The position numbers and the translations under genes were made by a program. This document shows, piece after piece, positions 1-11,078 of a DNA stretch of 64,000 bases (position 1 is the first letter of the stretch; each line of letters opens with the position of its first letter). The notes below the pieces were generated by a model. It was given only the letters and a program-made list of their open reading frames with translations. It did no database searches and was not told the origin of the DNA. The stretch comes from a virus: IMG/VR virus record IMGVR_UViG_3300020572_000005, positions 50,199 through 114,198 of that record, one strand, 5' to 3'.

Positions 1-3000
1 CAAGCTGGTATCGTTGCTGATCCAGACGGATATTATATTAAACCTGACTTCGTAAGACCAAACTTATCAACCTACTTCATACCCACCGGCACAGAAGGCC
101 AACTACTGTCTCCATTGGACAGTGTGGTTGGGCAGTATGATCCTAATGCATTCCGCAAGAGCTGGGTAGTCGGCGATGGCGGCCCTGTAGAGGCTGCATG
201 GTGGACCTCCAGTAGTTACCCATTTGCTGTGATGCGCCTGTTGGCACTAACACGCCCGGCAAAATTCTTTAGTTTGTTTGCGGACCGAGACCTTTACAAG
301 TACAGCACAGAATTTGAACAGTATCTGTACAATGGGCGATATCGCTTAGATGCCAATGGCGTTGAGGTGTATGGTGGCAACGTTGATATATCAACAGGTG
401 TTGTTACTCCTGTTAGCAAGGCCAGTTACATCAACTGGATTGTTGATTACAATCAACAGCTGGGTATTAACTCAACACAGGCATTGGAAGAAGCACTGGC
501 AAATCTTGACGTGCGACTGTGCTGGAGAACTGGAAGTTTCACAGATAAAGAATATCTTAAAATATACACAGAACGTTCTAGCCCTAACAGTTTGAATTCA
601 AGTTTGCTGTTGCCCGACGAAAGTTACGACTTGATGTTGTACAAAAACTCACCGTTTGCCAGTGTGGCATACAGTGCAGTGATCGTTCAACTGACCGATG
701 CAGGATATGCAGTATTTGGCTACAGCACAACTGATCCTTACTTTGACATTTATGCAAGCCGCACCAGCGGCGAGTTACAAACTATCAGCGCCGGCGGCAG
801 TACAGTGCGTGTTCCACGACAATACACAAACGATATTGTGCAAGTTCCATACGGATTTGTGTTTACCAACCAATCAAGTGTGGTTGATTTCTTGTTGAGT
901 TATGGACAATACTTGACCACGCAAGGTCTAGTGTTTGACACACGAGAAAACGGTTACACACTTGACTGGAAACAAATGGCCAGTGAGTTTCTTTATTGGG
1001 CAAACCAAGGCTGGGCTGTTGACAGTTTAATTAATTTAAATCCGGCAGCACTGCAATTGACTGCAGAAAGACCCGGAGCAGTGGTTGACAGCATCAGTGT
1101 TCAAAATCCAGAAAACATGTTGTTGGATCAAAACCGTACACCGTTTGATGCTAGAAATTTGGTAATTGAACGATTGGAAAACAGATTCACAATAAATGGC
1201 ACAAACAACCAGGCAATTTCTTATGTTAAATTACAATTTGTTAGCTATGAAGACATTGTAATACTCAACAACGTTAGTATTTTTGCAGACTTAATTTATA
1301 ATCCCCCAACCGGCGCACGACAGACTCGTGTTTATGTTAGTGCTATCACAACCACTGAGTGGAACGGAACATTAAATGCACAGGGCTTTGTGCTCAACCG
1401 AGACAATGTCAAAGAGTGGGCTCCGAATATCAAGTATGCTAAGGGCGAAATTGTTCTGTACAAAAACCTCTATTGGTCTGCACAAGATATTATTCAACCC
1501 AAGCGAGAATTTGCCTATTCTGACTGGGTCAAGAGCGATTATACCAAGATACAAAAAGGCCTTTTGCCCAACATCGCAAACAAAGCAGATCAGTTAGAGA
1601 ACAGTTATAACACACAAACTGCAAACCTAGAAGCTGACAACGATCTACTGAGCTTTGGATTAATTGGATTCCAACCAAGAGACTATATGGTTGCATTGAA
1701 TCTTGACGATACCAGTCAAGTCAACTTGTATCAACAATTCATTGGCACCAAAGGAACAATATTAAGTGCAGAAATATTCACCGGTGCTAATCTTGCCAAA
1801 GAAATTGCTGACTATCAAATTTACGAAAACTGGGCTGTACTACGCGGCACATATGGAGCAAACGCAAATCGCAGCTATGTTGAGTTGAGATTAAACGAAG
1901 CACTGTTACAAAGTGACCCAGCCACTGTGCAGATAATTGAGCCAGGCGAATCAAGTTTGGCAAATCAAACTGTGCTGTTAAATGACGTATGGCGCGAAAG
2001 TTATAAATTAACTTCTCCAGACTTTTTAACAACTACCACAACTCAGATCACTGACACAGCATTGCCAAGCGCAGGCTATGTCAACATCAACGACGTTGAT
2101 ATAACAGTATTCTCCTTGGATGATCCAAGCACTATTGCCGCAAACTTAGACACCATCGGTAACGGCACTAAAATATGGGTGGCCAAAACCAACAGCTACG
2201 ATTGGAATATATATCGTGCTACTCAAGTGCCAGGTAGAATTACTCGTGTGACCGACAACCTTGATGGCACTAGTTTAGTAGCATTTACTCAAGTACATAA
2301 ATTATCTCTAGGCGATATCCTAATTGTTCGATTCTTCAACGACGCCTTTAACGGCGTATATCGAGTACTGACTACCCCTACCCCAACCACGCTCACTGTG
2401 GCCTACACATTCCCAAATGGCAATCAAACTACCATAACTGGATCAGGGATAGGATTTTATCTTGACACCATGCGTGTCGCCCAGGCCAGTGACATTGGCA
2501 CATTGTCCTTTGCCAACGACTTGATTCCAGGTGCAATGGCCTGGGTTGATAACAACGGTTCTGGACTATGGGAAGTACTTGAAAAACAAAATGTTTTTGC
2601 CGCCGGCTATGCACTTGAGCCAAGCAATCTAGTGCTTGACAGTGGGTATGGCACAAGTATTGCCCAAGCATACGAAAATATTGCAGCATTGGTTGGCGCA
2701 CCATTGTACGATGGTGGTGTTGGTGCAATTTACCCATACCTGCGTGGCCAGGGTAATTTATATGAAGCAAGTCCATTAATGCAACTAGGAACTGCTGACA
2801 CAGTGGGATATGGCAGTGCATTGGCAATTGGTTACCAAGACTGGGCCATTGTGGGTGCCCCTCAAAGTTATAGTGGCGTCGGTTATGTAGCGATACTCTA
2901 CCGAGCACCTGCAAGTAATACATTCTTGCAAACGCAACTGTTGATTGCACCTGATTACCTAGCAAGTGCCGGCAGTTTTGGTTCGTCAGTGGCCATCAGC

Positions 3001-6000
3001 CGAGATGAACGTTGGGCGTATGTTGGCGCTCCTGCACAAGATGCAGTGTATGCATATGGTCGCGTTGATTTAGAAATTCAAGAAGTAACGTATATCGGCG
3101 ATAGCGTTACTACATCATTTAATTACAGCAATAATTTAGTGTTTGATCTAGCACACCCAGCACAGATCACTGTATTGCTTAATAACTCTATACAGCAGTA
3201 CGGAGTTGACTACGATCTAAGCGCGACCTCGGTAATATTTAACACTGCTCCGCTTCAAGATTTACCAATTGTGATAACACGAAATATGTTATCACAATTG
3301 GATGCCGAAACATATTATAATGTTGAACAAGACTCAACAGACGGTTCCGGTATACTTGCAACATTTACAGTTGAGAGAGTTCGCGGAGACTATGAAGTTA
3401 CAATTACCGGTCCAGGCGTATTCTACCAAATTGGAGACACACTTACCATTGACGCGGCCACCATTGGCGGAGGCACGTCGCCTGCAAATGATTTAGTCAT
3501 TACTATAACTGCTATTGAAGGCAGCGGAGCAATCACTGGATTTACATATTCTGGTTCAGGCGTTTCAAACACATCTGTATTTGATTTAAGTACAACGCTG
3601 TACACTGCTACAAATCTTAATTCTTTCAGTGTTCGTGTCAACGGCGTACTACAACGTCCTTATATTGATTATACATTTGCAGGAACTACATTAACTTTTG
3701 TTACATTACCAGCGGCTGGCACCAAAATTGAGGTTGAAACTGGTTCATATTTTGCATACGTTGAAACTATGACTGGTCCGGCAGGTTCTGGATTTGGAAC
3801 AAGTGTAGCAACAGCAACAGATGGACAGCAAATAGTAATTGGTGCGCCAACAGATGTAAACAATGCGTTGATCAATGGCAGCACATATGTGTACGATCGC
3901 AGTGTCGCAAGATATCAAGTTGGTGTTGGTGAAACAGCAGTGACAACTTTCGCACTGCCCGCTGGGTTCAACACTCCAGTATCTGTGACGCTCAATAATG
4001 CGTTCTTAACTGATGCTGATCAAATCTTGGGCGGACAATTTACAGTGTCTGGCAGTGATGTAATATTAGAAGATAATGTAACATTGGCAGTGGGCGACAT
4101 AATTGAAGTTGAAAGCAATATTTTCCAGTTGGTGCAGAAGATTACAATTAACAAGCCATTTGATCAAGCAAGTTTTGGCAGTTCGGTTGACCTGTGCTCA
4201 AATAATTGCAGTATCTATGTTGGTGCACCAACTGATGGCACAGTGTTACCAGGTGCTGGCAGTGTACAACGCAGTGTAAATCAATCTCGTGTGTACGGAG
4301 TAATATCATCTCTAATTCCAAATCCTGTGTTGACAGGTGGCGATACACTGCGTATTGACAACTATGAAATCGTAATTCCCAACAGCCCCAACAACACTGT
4401 AGCCGGGGTTGTTGACGCCATTAACACTGCCAACGAAGGTGTTGGCATTCCCAATGTACGAGCTTCTGCTCCGGGCGATTTATTCTTTGTAGGCGACGGG
4501 GTTGTAAAAACATATGACATTGGTGTAACTTACTCACAATACACCACTTACAATCCGTTGGTATATGTTGACACTGTAGTGCAAATTCTCAATGTTGACT
4601 ATACGTACAACAACAGCACTGGTATTATTAGTTTTATTACTGCTCCTGCTGAACAATCTAGCATACGTGTGGTGCAAGGAATATTGACACTGAATGTTAT
4701 AAATTTAGCGGCTGTGTTATCAAACACACGTTTGACTGTGTTGCCTGGTGTAGTTGGCACAGCGTTTGCTGACTTTGGATTTGTAGATTATGTTTACACA
4801 CAGACCATAACAAGTCCTGCACCCACCATTGATGCATATTTTGGCGATGAAGTGGTCATTGACACAACCGCAACAACCCTAGTAGTTGGTGCGCCAAGAG
4901 GCAACTTGTACCAACCAGTTACATTTGACAACAACACAACTTATTTTGACGACCGCAGTACAGTGTTCTCAACAGTGGTTGTGCAAAGTGGTGTAACATA
5001 CACATTTGATTATCTACCAAGCGCAACTGACTCTGCCACCAACCCGGGCCAGTTTGTATTTGGCCAGCAAATGTACGACGACAGCATTATTGAACTAGAC
5101 CAGTACGGCACTGCTATCAGTTATGTAACAGGCAGATTGTTGATTGGATCACCTGGAAGTGATTTTGGAGACAGTAGCAATGCCAACTATGGCCGTGTTA
5201 GTGTGTTTGAAAATGCCGACAGAACCCCTGCCTGGACAGTGAAACACATACAACAACCAGTGGTTGATATTGCGTTGTTAAATTCTGTTTATCTGTATGA
5301 CAAGCTAGAATCTACTATTACGTCGTATTTGGATTTTATTGATCCGTTGCAAGGCAAAATTCTTGGTGTTGCAAGAGAAAACATTGATTACATTGGCGCA
5401 GTGGATCCTGCCAATTACAACATTGGACCTATTCGCAACGTTGGCAATCCCTGGGCCGCTGCAAGAATTGGAGAAATTTGGTGGGACACTAATTCAGTGC
5501 GCTTTATTGATCCCAACCAAGATGATATTGTGTATGCAAGTCGCCGATGGAGTCAAATATTCCCTGGCAGTAGCGTGGACATTTATCAATGGATTGAAAG
5601 TGATGTAACGCCTGCCAACTACGCAGGACCAGGTACTCCACTGAGTGTGTTAAGTTACACAGCCCGCTCTGAACTCAACACTGATAATATTTTTGCAACT
5701 CGTTATTATTTCTGGGTGCGTAATATCTCCACAGTGGTGACCACAGCAAACAAAAAGTTAAGCATAAATGCCATTGCCAATTACATAGCAAATCCACGTG
5801 CCAGTGGAATCGCCTACCTGGCACCGCTGAATGCAAGCACTGTTGCAATTTATAATGTGATTGGTTTAATCAGTGCCCAAGATACAATTTTGCACGTTGA
5901 GTATGATCGTATCAAGAACGATGACAATGTACACCAAGAATATGAGTTGATTGCAGATGGTGTTGCTGACAGTTTCTTAAGTGCTAGCCTTTATTTAAAA

Positions 6001-9000
6001 TTACAAGATAGTTTGAGTGGCATCAACGCCATTGGTTCACAGGTGCCTGATCCCAGTTTAAGTCCTGCAGAACGTTACGGTGTTGAGTTTAGACCTCGAC
6101 AAAGCATGTTTGTTGATCGATTTGCAGCATTGAAAAATTATTTTGGATATGCCAATCGAATACTGGCAAATTATCCAATATCTGAAACAAAAAGTTTCAC
6201 ACTGCTGAACAGCAAAGACCCTGAGCCAACTACAATTCAGGTCTACTATGCTGGAACATTCAACACAGGTAACACTTACACAATTTCCTATGTGGGCACC
6301 ACTGATTTTACTGCAATCGGTGCAGCCAGTAACACAATTGGGGTTTCGTTTGTGGCCACCGGTTCAGGCGAAGGCTCGGGCACTGCTACATTTGTCAATT
6401 GGAACTTGCGTGTTGCTGACTTGACAGAATTAGGTTATCAAAATTTATCAATTGTTCCTATTGGTTACCGATACTTGGTAACCGCAGACTCCAGTAACTT
6501 TGGTTTCTGGACCATATATGATGTTACTGCTGGACCGCTTGTTGGATCTAAAGAACTCAGACTTGTTCGTGTGCAAAATTATGATACCAGCCGCTATTGG
6601 AGTTATATCAACTGGTATACGCCGGGTTACAACAGCACACTAAATCCTGTTGCAACTGTTAAAAATTATGCAGAACTCGCCGAGATAACATTCAACACTG
6701 CCCCAGTTGGTGCAAGTGTCAAGGTAACAAATGCGCCTGCGGGTAAATTTGAAATTTATCAGCGTACACTGACAAGTTGGGACCGTGTGGGACTTGAAGA
6801 CGGAACCATTGAGCTCAGTGCAGAATTATGGAACTACGCACTTGGCAACTTTGGATTTGACGTTGAAGTGTTTGATGCACAGTATTTTGACCAAGAACCA
6901 GTGATTGAAACACGTAAGATTGTTCAGGCAATTAATCAACAACTGTTTATCGACGAATTGGCAATCAATCGCAACCGTTCGTTGATATTGATGTTTGAGT
7001 TTATCATGAGTGAGTTTTCTGCTCCTGCTTGGTTATTAAAAACCAGCCTGATTGATGTTAACCACCGAATTCGTTCACTGATTCCGTATCAAGCATATCG
7101 TCAAGACAATCAAGACTTTGTGTTAAATTACATTCAAGAAGTCAAGCCGTACCACACACAAATTCGTGAGTTTAATTTGCAGTACATCGGAGATGATGAG
7201 TATCCAGGCGCAGTAACTGACTTTGACAATCCTGCGTTCTTTGATGAGACCTTGACTGTGCCTCAATTCATTGCACCGGTACTGTTGCCATACACACAGT
7301 CAACAGCAAATAGCCCAACCAATCCTGATGCAGATACTGCATCAAACGCTGAGATATGGACAGAAACTCCTTGGACAAACTGGTATAATAACTACACGTT
7401 AACAGTTCAATCAGTTGTTATCACCAACACTGGTTCGGGGTATACTGTTGCGCCAACAATTACCGTCACTGGCGATGCCACTACGCCTGCAGAAATGACT
7501 GCTGTTGTTAACAGTGCAGGACAGGTAGTAAGCATTGACATTGTGAATTATGGCAGCGGATATATTACCACCCCAATCATAACTTTTGTAGGCGGCAACG
7601 GATCAGGTGCCGCAGCCGCAGTTGTCATGGGCAACGACTTGGTTCGTCAGATAAAAACCACAATGAAATATGATAGATATCAGTATGTGTCTACCATTCA
7701 AGAATGGCAACCAAATGTAAATTATGACGATGGCACACAAGTTAGATATGTGGACCGTGTGTGGCAAGCAAACAGTCCAGACAGCACAGGTGTACAAACT
7801 GCTACATTTGATCCTCTAGACTGGATACTGGTAAATGCTGGCACATTGTCCGGCGTTGACCGTACTATGGGTTTCTACACTCCTACTGTTAATCAACCCG
7901 GATTGAGTTTGCCATTGCTGATTGACGGAGTTGAATATCCAGGCGTTCAGGTATTTGGTGTTGGTTACGATCAATATCCCGGATTTGACGTGGCACCGTA
8001 TGACTCAACACCGTTTGACAACTTGACATATGGTCCAGAAGGTCGTCCAACATTTGATCAGACCATACTGGATACTATTTTTGAAAGTCCCTACACAGAT
8101 CCTTACCTGGGAACACGGCCCACCAGTATCAACATTGAAGGCGGTGAATACATTGATGTGTTCAGCAGTTATGCGCCAGAAGAACTGGTGCCTGGCAGTG
8201 AATTTGATACTCTTGATATACGTGTTTACACCACACCTGGGGCTGATTGGGCACGTGATGGGCACGGCTTCCGCGCAGAAGTGCGCAAGTTTACTGTTAC
8301 GTCTAGCGGCCAAACTTTAAGTTTTGCCGACATTGCTCCTGTCCCTGCAACAATGTTAGTTGTAAATCAAACAACAGGACTTGACTTGATCATTGGCACA
8401 GATTACACAGCAAACTGGGCAGAACAAACTATCACGTTGGATTCCGGTGTGGTAGTTGGCAGCGAAATAGTAATCACAATGTATTCAATTGGTGGCGGCA
8501 ATCAACTGTTCAAACAGTCATTTAATGGCGCAGAAGTTGGTAGTTCAGTTGTTGTACCAGTGAAATACTCGTTGATTACTCAATTTGTAATTTTTGCCAA
8601 TGGTGTGTTGACCACAGACTATACATTTGTGCCTTACAGCACCACCAGCACCGAAGTGGTGTTTACCACACCGTACACCATCAACGATTACTTGATGATC
8701 AGTGCCATTGGACCAACAACAATTGACGACACCGAAATTGACTACAGTTGGTCCGTGCCTGTCACACAGTATATTACAGGGGTGTCAGGTGTGTTAGAGT
8801 ACGACTTGACCAACAGCATGGAGTACACTAACCCAGACAATTTAGTTGTTACTTTTAACGGTATCCGTGCTAGAACGTCTGCAGGCATTGAATACCTGGC
8901 TGATGGCACAACAGACTACCTGTTACCAACACGACTGGGTTTTTCACAATCACTTATTGCAGACAACGAAGTTCGCGTGTATGTAAATAATATTCCGCAA

Positions 9001-10257
9001 GTGTTGGGCGTAGACTTCACAGTTGAGCCTTATGATCCTATCACTCCACGTGCAGTGATGTTTACTACACCATTGACATTGGGTGAAAAGATTTTAATTT
9101 GTGTCACAACAAACACACAAGTGTCAGTTGTTGGCACCCAATTATTATTCAATACATATACTGGAATGATACCATCCAATGGAGATATCATTGCAGTAAC
9201 AAGTTGGAATGATACTCGTCAACAAGACATACTAACACAAGTTTACGTTGGTCCAGTAACTGGATCTGCATTATTTGCGGAGCCCTACGACACTACTGAT
9301 TATGATGTTGGACTTGTAACTGACGCAGCCGGATCTTATGACTATTCAGCAGTGCAAAGTGTCACACGCAATGATTTATATCTGAATAGAACAATTCTCA
9401 ATCCTGATCGCCTGTGGGTGACACTGAATGGTCTTCAGATATTTGTCAACGATGGATTTACCATTGTCAACAACACAATAGTATTGGCCAATGGCTATGT
9501 TATGTCCGCCACAGACGTTGTGATGATCACTGAGTTTACCAACAGCGTTGCGCCCGAAGCTATGGCATTCCGTATATTCCAAGACATGCGTGGGGTCCAG
9601 GCCACGTACCGTATCACACCTGCTACAACAACGTATCTGGTCCAACCACTCAGCACCACCGACGACGTCATATATGTACACAATGCGGCTGCACTGAATC
9701 AACCAAATTTGGCAGCAAATATATGGGGATTACTGACTATCAATGGTGAACGTATCATGTACCGTAACCGTGACACTGCGGCCAACACAGTGAGTGGACT
9801 GCGACGCGGCACTGCTGGTACAGGCGTTGCTAGTCATGCAGTTGACACGGATGTGTATAATATCAGTCGTGGCAACTTGTTGCCACCTCAGTTCCAAGAT
9901 TACCTTGTAAGTAATCTTGACAACGACATTTTGTTGTATCCAATACTGGGCAACGGAACAAATACTGTATTTGTGGCCGAGCATGTAGATGTGTCTAATT
10001 TGGATGACAGTACCACCATAGAAGAAGCAGTGGAAGTTTACGTGGGCGGTATACGACAATACGGCGGATATGCTGTGATAGATCCAGGCCCAATGTGTAC
10101 AGTAGAATTTGATACAGCGCCACCAGAAGGTGTACAAGTTACTATTTTGGTACGCAGAGGCGTATCTTGGTATGCACCTGGAATCAATACACCAAGTAAT
10201 GGTGTGGCATTGCAAGATACTGAAACACAGGCCGCAAGGTTTTTACGTGGTGAATAA
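1..10257 (+). CDS. Giant tail/fibre structural protein, 5' end outside the window
   Basis: The frame is open from base 1, so the TTG at 115 is not the real start; at least 3418 residues are visible. I infer a very long virion protein (tail, baseplate or fibre) because it is beta-rich, Thr/Val/Asn-rich and built of repeated modules. Residues about 930-1745 carry FG-GAP-like motifs (VGAPQ, YVGAPAQDAVY, VIGAPTD, YVGAPTD, VVGAPRG, IGSPGSDFG), suggesting an integrin-type beta-propeller. Between them are short sandwich modules of the pattern VNGVLQ..DYT..GTTLTF..P..TKIEV. A TTDFTAIG...GSGEGSGTA module lies near 2090-2130 and two GSGY(T/I)..P.I modules near 2480-2540. Two W-x-PN-x2-Y-x2-G-x2-V-x-Y motifs (near residues 470 and 2565) recall carbohydrate-binding CBM5/12 modules. 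It is followed by further small virion-type genes in the same direction. Exact role is unknown. Confidence 0.85.
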   Translation, partial: QAGIVADPDGYYIKPDFVRPNLSTYFIPTGTEGQLLSPLDSVVGQYDPNAFRKSWVVGDGGPVEAAWWTSSSYPFAVMRLLALTRPAKFFSLFADRDLYKYSTEFEQYLYNGRYRLDANGVEVYGGNVDISTGVVTPVSKASYINWIVDYNQQLGINSTQALEEALANLDVRLCWRTGSFTDKEYLKIYTERSSPNSLNSSLLLPDESYDLMLYKNSPFASVAYSAVIVQLTDAGYAVFGYSTTDPYFDIYASRTSGELQTISAGGSTVRVPRQYTNDIVQVPYGFVFTNQSSVVDFLLSYGQYLTTQGLVFDTRENGYTLDWKQMASEFLYWANQGWAVDSLINLNPAALQLTAERPGAVVDSISVQNPENMLLDQNRTPFDARNLVIERLENRFTINGTNNQAISYVKLQFVSYEDIVILNNVSIFADLIYNPPTGARQTRVYVSAITTTEWNGTLNAQGFVLNRDNVKEWAPNIKYAKGEIVLYKNLYWSAQDIIQPKREFAYSDWVKSDYTKIQKGLLPNIANKADQLENSYNTQTANLEADNDLLSFGLIGFQPRDYMVALNLDDTSQVNLYQQFIGTKGTILSAEIFTGANLAKEIADYQIYENWAVLRGTYGANANRSYVELRLNEALLQSDPATVQIIEPGESSLANQTVLLNDVWRESYKLTSPDFLTTTTTQITDTALPSAGYVNINDVDITVFSLDDPSTIAANLDTIGNGTKIWVAKTNSYDWNIYRATQVPGRITRVTDNLDGTSLVAFTQVHKLSLGDILIVRFFNDAFNGVYRVLTTPTPTTLTVAYTFPNGNQTTITGSGIGFYLDTMRVAQASDIGTLSFANDLIPGAMAWVDNNGSGLWEVLEKQNVFAAGYALEPSNLVLDSGYGTSIAQAYENIAALVGAPLYDGGVGAIYPYLRGQGNLYEASPLMQLGTADTVGYGSALAIGYQDWAIVGAPQSYSGVGYVAILYRAPASNTFLQTQLLIAPDYLASAGSFGSSVAISRDERWAYVGAPAQDAVYAYGRVDLEIQEVTYIGDSVTTSFNYSNNLVFDLAHPAQITVLLNNSIQQYGVDYDLSATSVIFNTAPLQDLPIVITRNMLSQLDAETYYNVEQDSTDGSGILATFTVERVRGDYEVTITGPGVFYQIGDTLTIDAATIGGGTSPANDLVITITAIEGSGAITGFTYSGSGVSNTSVFDLSTTLYTATNLNSFSVRVNGVLQRPYIDYTFAGTTLTFVTLPAAGTKIEVETGSYFAYVETMTGPAGSGFGTSVATATDGQQIVIGAPTDVNNALINGSTYVYDRSVARYQVGVGETAVTTFALPAGFNTPVSVTLNNAFLTDADQILGGQFTVSGSDVILEDNVTLAVGDIIEVESNIFQLVQKITINKPFDQASFGSSVDLCSNNCSIYVGAPTDGTVLPGAGSVQRSVNQSRVYGVISSLIPNPVLTGGDTLRIDNYEIVIPNSPNNTVAGVVDAINTANEGVGIPNVRASAPGDLFFVGDGVVKTYDIGVTYSQYTTYNPLVYVDTVVQILNVDYTYNNSTGIISFITAPAEQSSIRVVQGILTLNVINLAAVLSNTRLTVLPGVVGTAFADFGFVDYVYTQTITSPAPTIDAYFGDEVVIDTTATTLVVGAPRGNLYQPVTFDNNTTYFDDRSTVFSTVVVQSGVTYTFDYLPSATDSATNPGQFVFGQQMYDDSIIELDQYGTAISYVTGRLLIGSPGSDFGDSSNANYGRVSVFENADRTPAWTVKHIQQPVVDIALLNSVYLYDKLESTITSYLDFIDPLQGKILGVARENIDYIGAVDPANYNIGPIRNVGNPWAAARIGEIWWDTNSVRFIDPNQDDIVYASRRWSQIFPGSSVDIYQWIESDVTPANYAGPGTPLSVLSYTARSELNTDNIFATRYYFWVRNISTVVTTANKKLSINAIANYIANPRASGIAYLAPLNASTVAIYNVIGLISAQDTILHVEYDRIKNDDNVHQEYELIADGVADSFLSASLYLKLQDSLSGINAIGSQVPDPSLSPAERYGVEFRPRQSMFVDRFAALKNYFGYANRILANYPISETKSFTLLNSKDPEPTTIQVYYAGTFNTGNTYTISYVGTTDFTAIGAASNTIGVSFVATGSGEGSGTATFVNWNLRVADLTELGYQNLSIVPIGYRYLVTADSSNFGFWTIYDVTAGPLVGSKELRLVRVQNYDTSRYWSYINWYTPGYNSTLNPVATVKNYAELAEITFNTAPVGASVKVTNAPAGKFEIYQRTLTSWDRVGLEDGTIELSAELWNYALGNFGFDVEVFDAQYFDQEPVIETRKIVQAINQQLFIDELAINRNRSLILMFEFIMSEFSAPAWLLKTSLIDVNHRIRSLIPYQAYRQDNQDFVLNYIQEVKPYHTQIREFNLQYIGDDEYPGAVTDFDNPAFFDETLTVPQFIAPVLLPYTQSTANSPTNPDADTASNAEIWTETPWTNWYNNYTLTVQSVVITNTGSGYTVAPTITVTGDATTPAEMTAVVNSAGQVVSIDIVNYGSGYITTPIITFVGGNGSGAAAAVVMGNDLVRQIKTTMKYDRYQYVSTIQEWQPNVNYDDGTQVRYVDRVWQANSPDSTGVQTATFDPLDWILVNAGTLSGVDRTMGFYTPTVNQPGLSLPLLIDGVEYPGVQVFGVGYDQYPGFDVAPYDSTPFDNLTYGPEGRPTFDQTILDTIFESPYTDPYLGTRPTSINIEGGEYIDVFSSYAPEELVPGSEFDTLDIRVYTTPGADWARDGHGFRAEVRKFTVTSSGQTLSFADIAPVPATMLVVNQTTGLDLIIGTDYTANWAEQTITLDSGVVVGSEIVITMYSIGGGNQLFKQSFNGAEVGSSVVVPVKYSLITQFVIFANGVLTTDYTFVPYSTTSTEVVFTTPYTINDYLMISAIGPTTIDDTEIDYSWSVPVTQYITGVSGVLEYDLTNSMEYTNPDNLVVTFNGIRARTSAGIEYLADGTTDYLLPTRLGFSQSLIADNEVRVYVNNIPQVLGVDFTVEPYDPITPRAVMFTTPLTLGEKILICVTTNTQVSVVGTQLLFNTYTGMIPSNGDIIAVTSWNDTRQQDILTQVYVGPVTGSALFAEPYDTTDYDVGLVTDAAGSYDYSAVQSVTRNDLYLNRTILNPDRLWVTLNGLQIFVNDGFTIVNNTIVLANGYVMSATDVVMITEFTNSVAPEAMAFRIFQDMRGVQATYRITPATTTYLVQPLSTTDDVIYVHNAAALNQPNLAANIWGLLTINGERIMYRNRDTAANTVSGLRRGTAGTGVASHAVDTDVYNISRGNLLPPQFQDYLVSNLDNDILLYPILGNGTNTVFVAEHVDVSNLDDSTTIEEAVEVYVGGIRQYGGYAVIDPGPMCTVEFDTAPPEGVQVTILVRRGVSWYAPGINTPSNGVALQDTETQAARFLRGE

Positions 10258-10273
10258 TCAAGGTAAATAAAGC

Positions 10274-10411
10274 ATGAATCAAAGTACACAACCTCAACAG
10301 CCAGTGGCACCGGCTAAGAAACCCAATGAAACAGGATCGATTTCTGTTGAAGGGCATATTCGTATTTTTGACCCAAAAACCAAGGAAGTCATAGTGGAGA
10401 AGCGAGCATGA
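10274..10411 (+). CDS. 45-residue protein resembling the N-terminus of the next virion protein
   Basis: This short gene starts at ATG 10274 and ends in TGA overlapping the next ATG (ATGA at 10408-10411). After a Pro/Gln-rich head its tail, EGHIRIFDPKTKEVIVEKR, matches the N-terminus of the following protein (EGFVKIHDPVTGKVLVDKK) at most positions. It may be a split or duplicated copy of that N-terminal strand pair, or a small virion component sharing the fold. The tight coupling argues that it is translated. Function unknown. Confidence 0.65.
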   Translation: MNQSTQPQQPVAPAKKPNETGSISVEGHIRIFDPKTKEVIVEKRA

Positions 10412-11028
10412 TAATTCAGCCCGGCCTGGCCAAAATTGAAGGATTTGTAAAAATCCATGACCCTGTTACCGGCAAAGTATTGGTAGACAAAAAGAACGCA
10501 ATTCATTACGAAAATATATCCTATGCCATGGCTCAAACGCTGAGCAATCGCACTAGTGCTCAGGGCGGCGGCTGGATATATTCCATGGCGTTTGGCAACG
10601 GTGGATCCAGTGTAGACCCCACAGGTATTATCACCTATTTGCCCCCTAACACAACAGGACAAAATGCCACATTGTATAATGAAACTTATGCCAAAGTGGT
10701 AGATGATAATTCTGCAGCCAACACTGACAGTGCCAATAACAAAATGACAGTGTTGCACACATCTGGTAAAGTTTACACAGATATTTTAGTAACATGCCTG
10801 TTGGACTACGGCGAACCACCCGGTCAACAAGCATTTGATAACAGTACAAACTTCAACGGTGAGTACGTGTTTGACGAACTAGGACTTAAAACATGGAACG
10901 GAGCGGCAGATAATTTGCGTCTTATCACCCATGTAATATTTCATCCGGTACAAAAGAGTTTGAACAGACAGATACAGATTGATTATACAATTCGTATCCA
11001 GACGCTGACAAACCTTAGTGCGGCATAA
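10408..11028 (+). CDS. Virion structural protein, about 206 aa
   Basis: The start overlaps the preceding stop by 4 nt. The N-terminus contains EGFVKIHDPVTGKVLVDKKN followed by AIHYENIS, a pattern I associate with conserved tail-region proteins of T4-like marine phages. The middle is Gly/Asn-rich (FGNGGSSVDPTG) and the C-terminus is beta-rich (QIQIDYTIRIQTLTNL). There is no signal peptide or membrane segment. It lies between the giant tail gene and a fibre-like gene, so a tail or baseplate accessory role is inferred. The enzyme-like possibility has no support. Confidence 0.7.
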   Translation: MIIQPGLAKIEGFVKIHDPVTGKVLVDKKNAIHYENISYAMAQTLSNRTSAQGGGWIYSMAFGNGGSSVDPTGIITYLPPNTTGQNATLYNETYAKVVDDNSAANTDSANNKMTVLHTSGKVYTDILVTCLLDYGEPPGQQAFDNSTNFNGEYVFDELGLKTWNGAADNLRLITHVIFHPVQKSLNRQIQIDYTIRIQTLTNLSAA

Positions 11029-11048
11029 ATATAGATATATAATTGCAT

Positions 11049-11056
11049 TATAAATA
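11049..11056 (+). promoter_or_regulatory. T4-type late promoter TATAAATA
   Basis: An exact TATAAATA, the T4 late-promoter consensus, sits 22 nt before the ATG at 11079. A purine-rich ribosome site (ACGGAG) lies between. The position in front of a tail gene fits late transcription. Confidence 0.6.
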
Positions 11057-11078
11057 CAATTAACGGAGTAAGATACAA

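Noticed and set aside
2429-2965. 178-codon minus-strand open frame inside the giant tail gene
   Set aside because: It lies wholly inside a strong repetitive coding frame, has no ribosome site, and its translation is rich in His/Gln/Cys, as expected for a complementary-strand shadow.
9730-10215. 161-codon minus-strand open frame near the end of the tail gene
   Set aside because: Antisense shadow of a tail module; composition is abnormal and no start signal is present.
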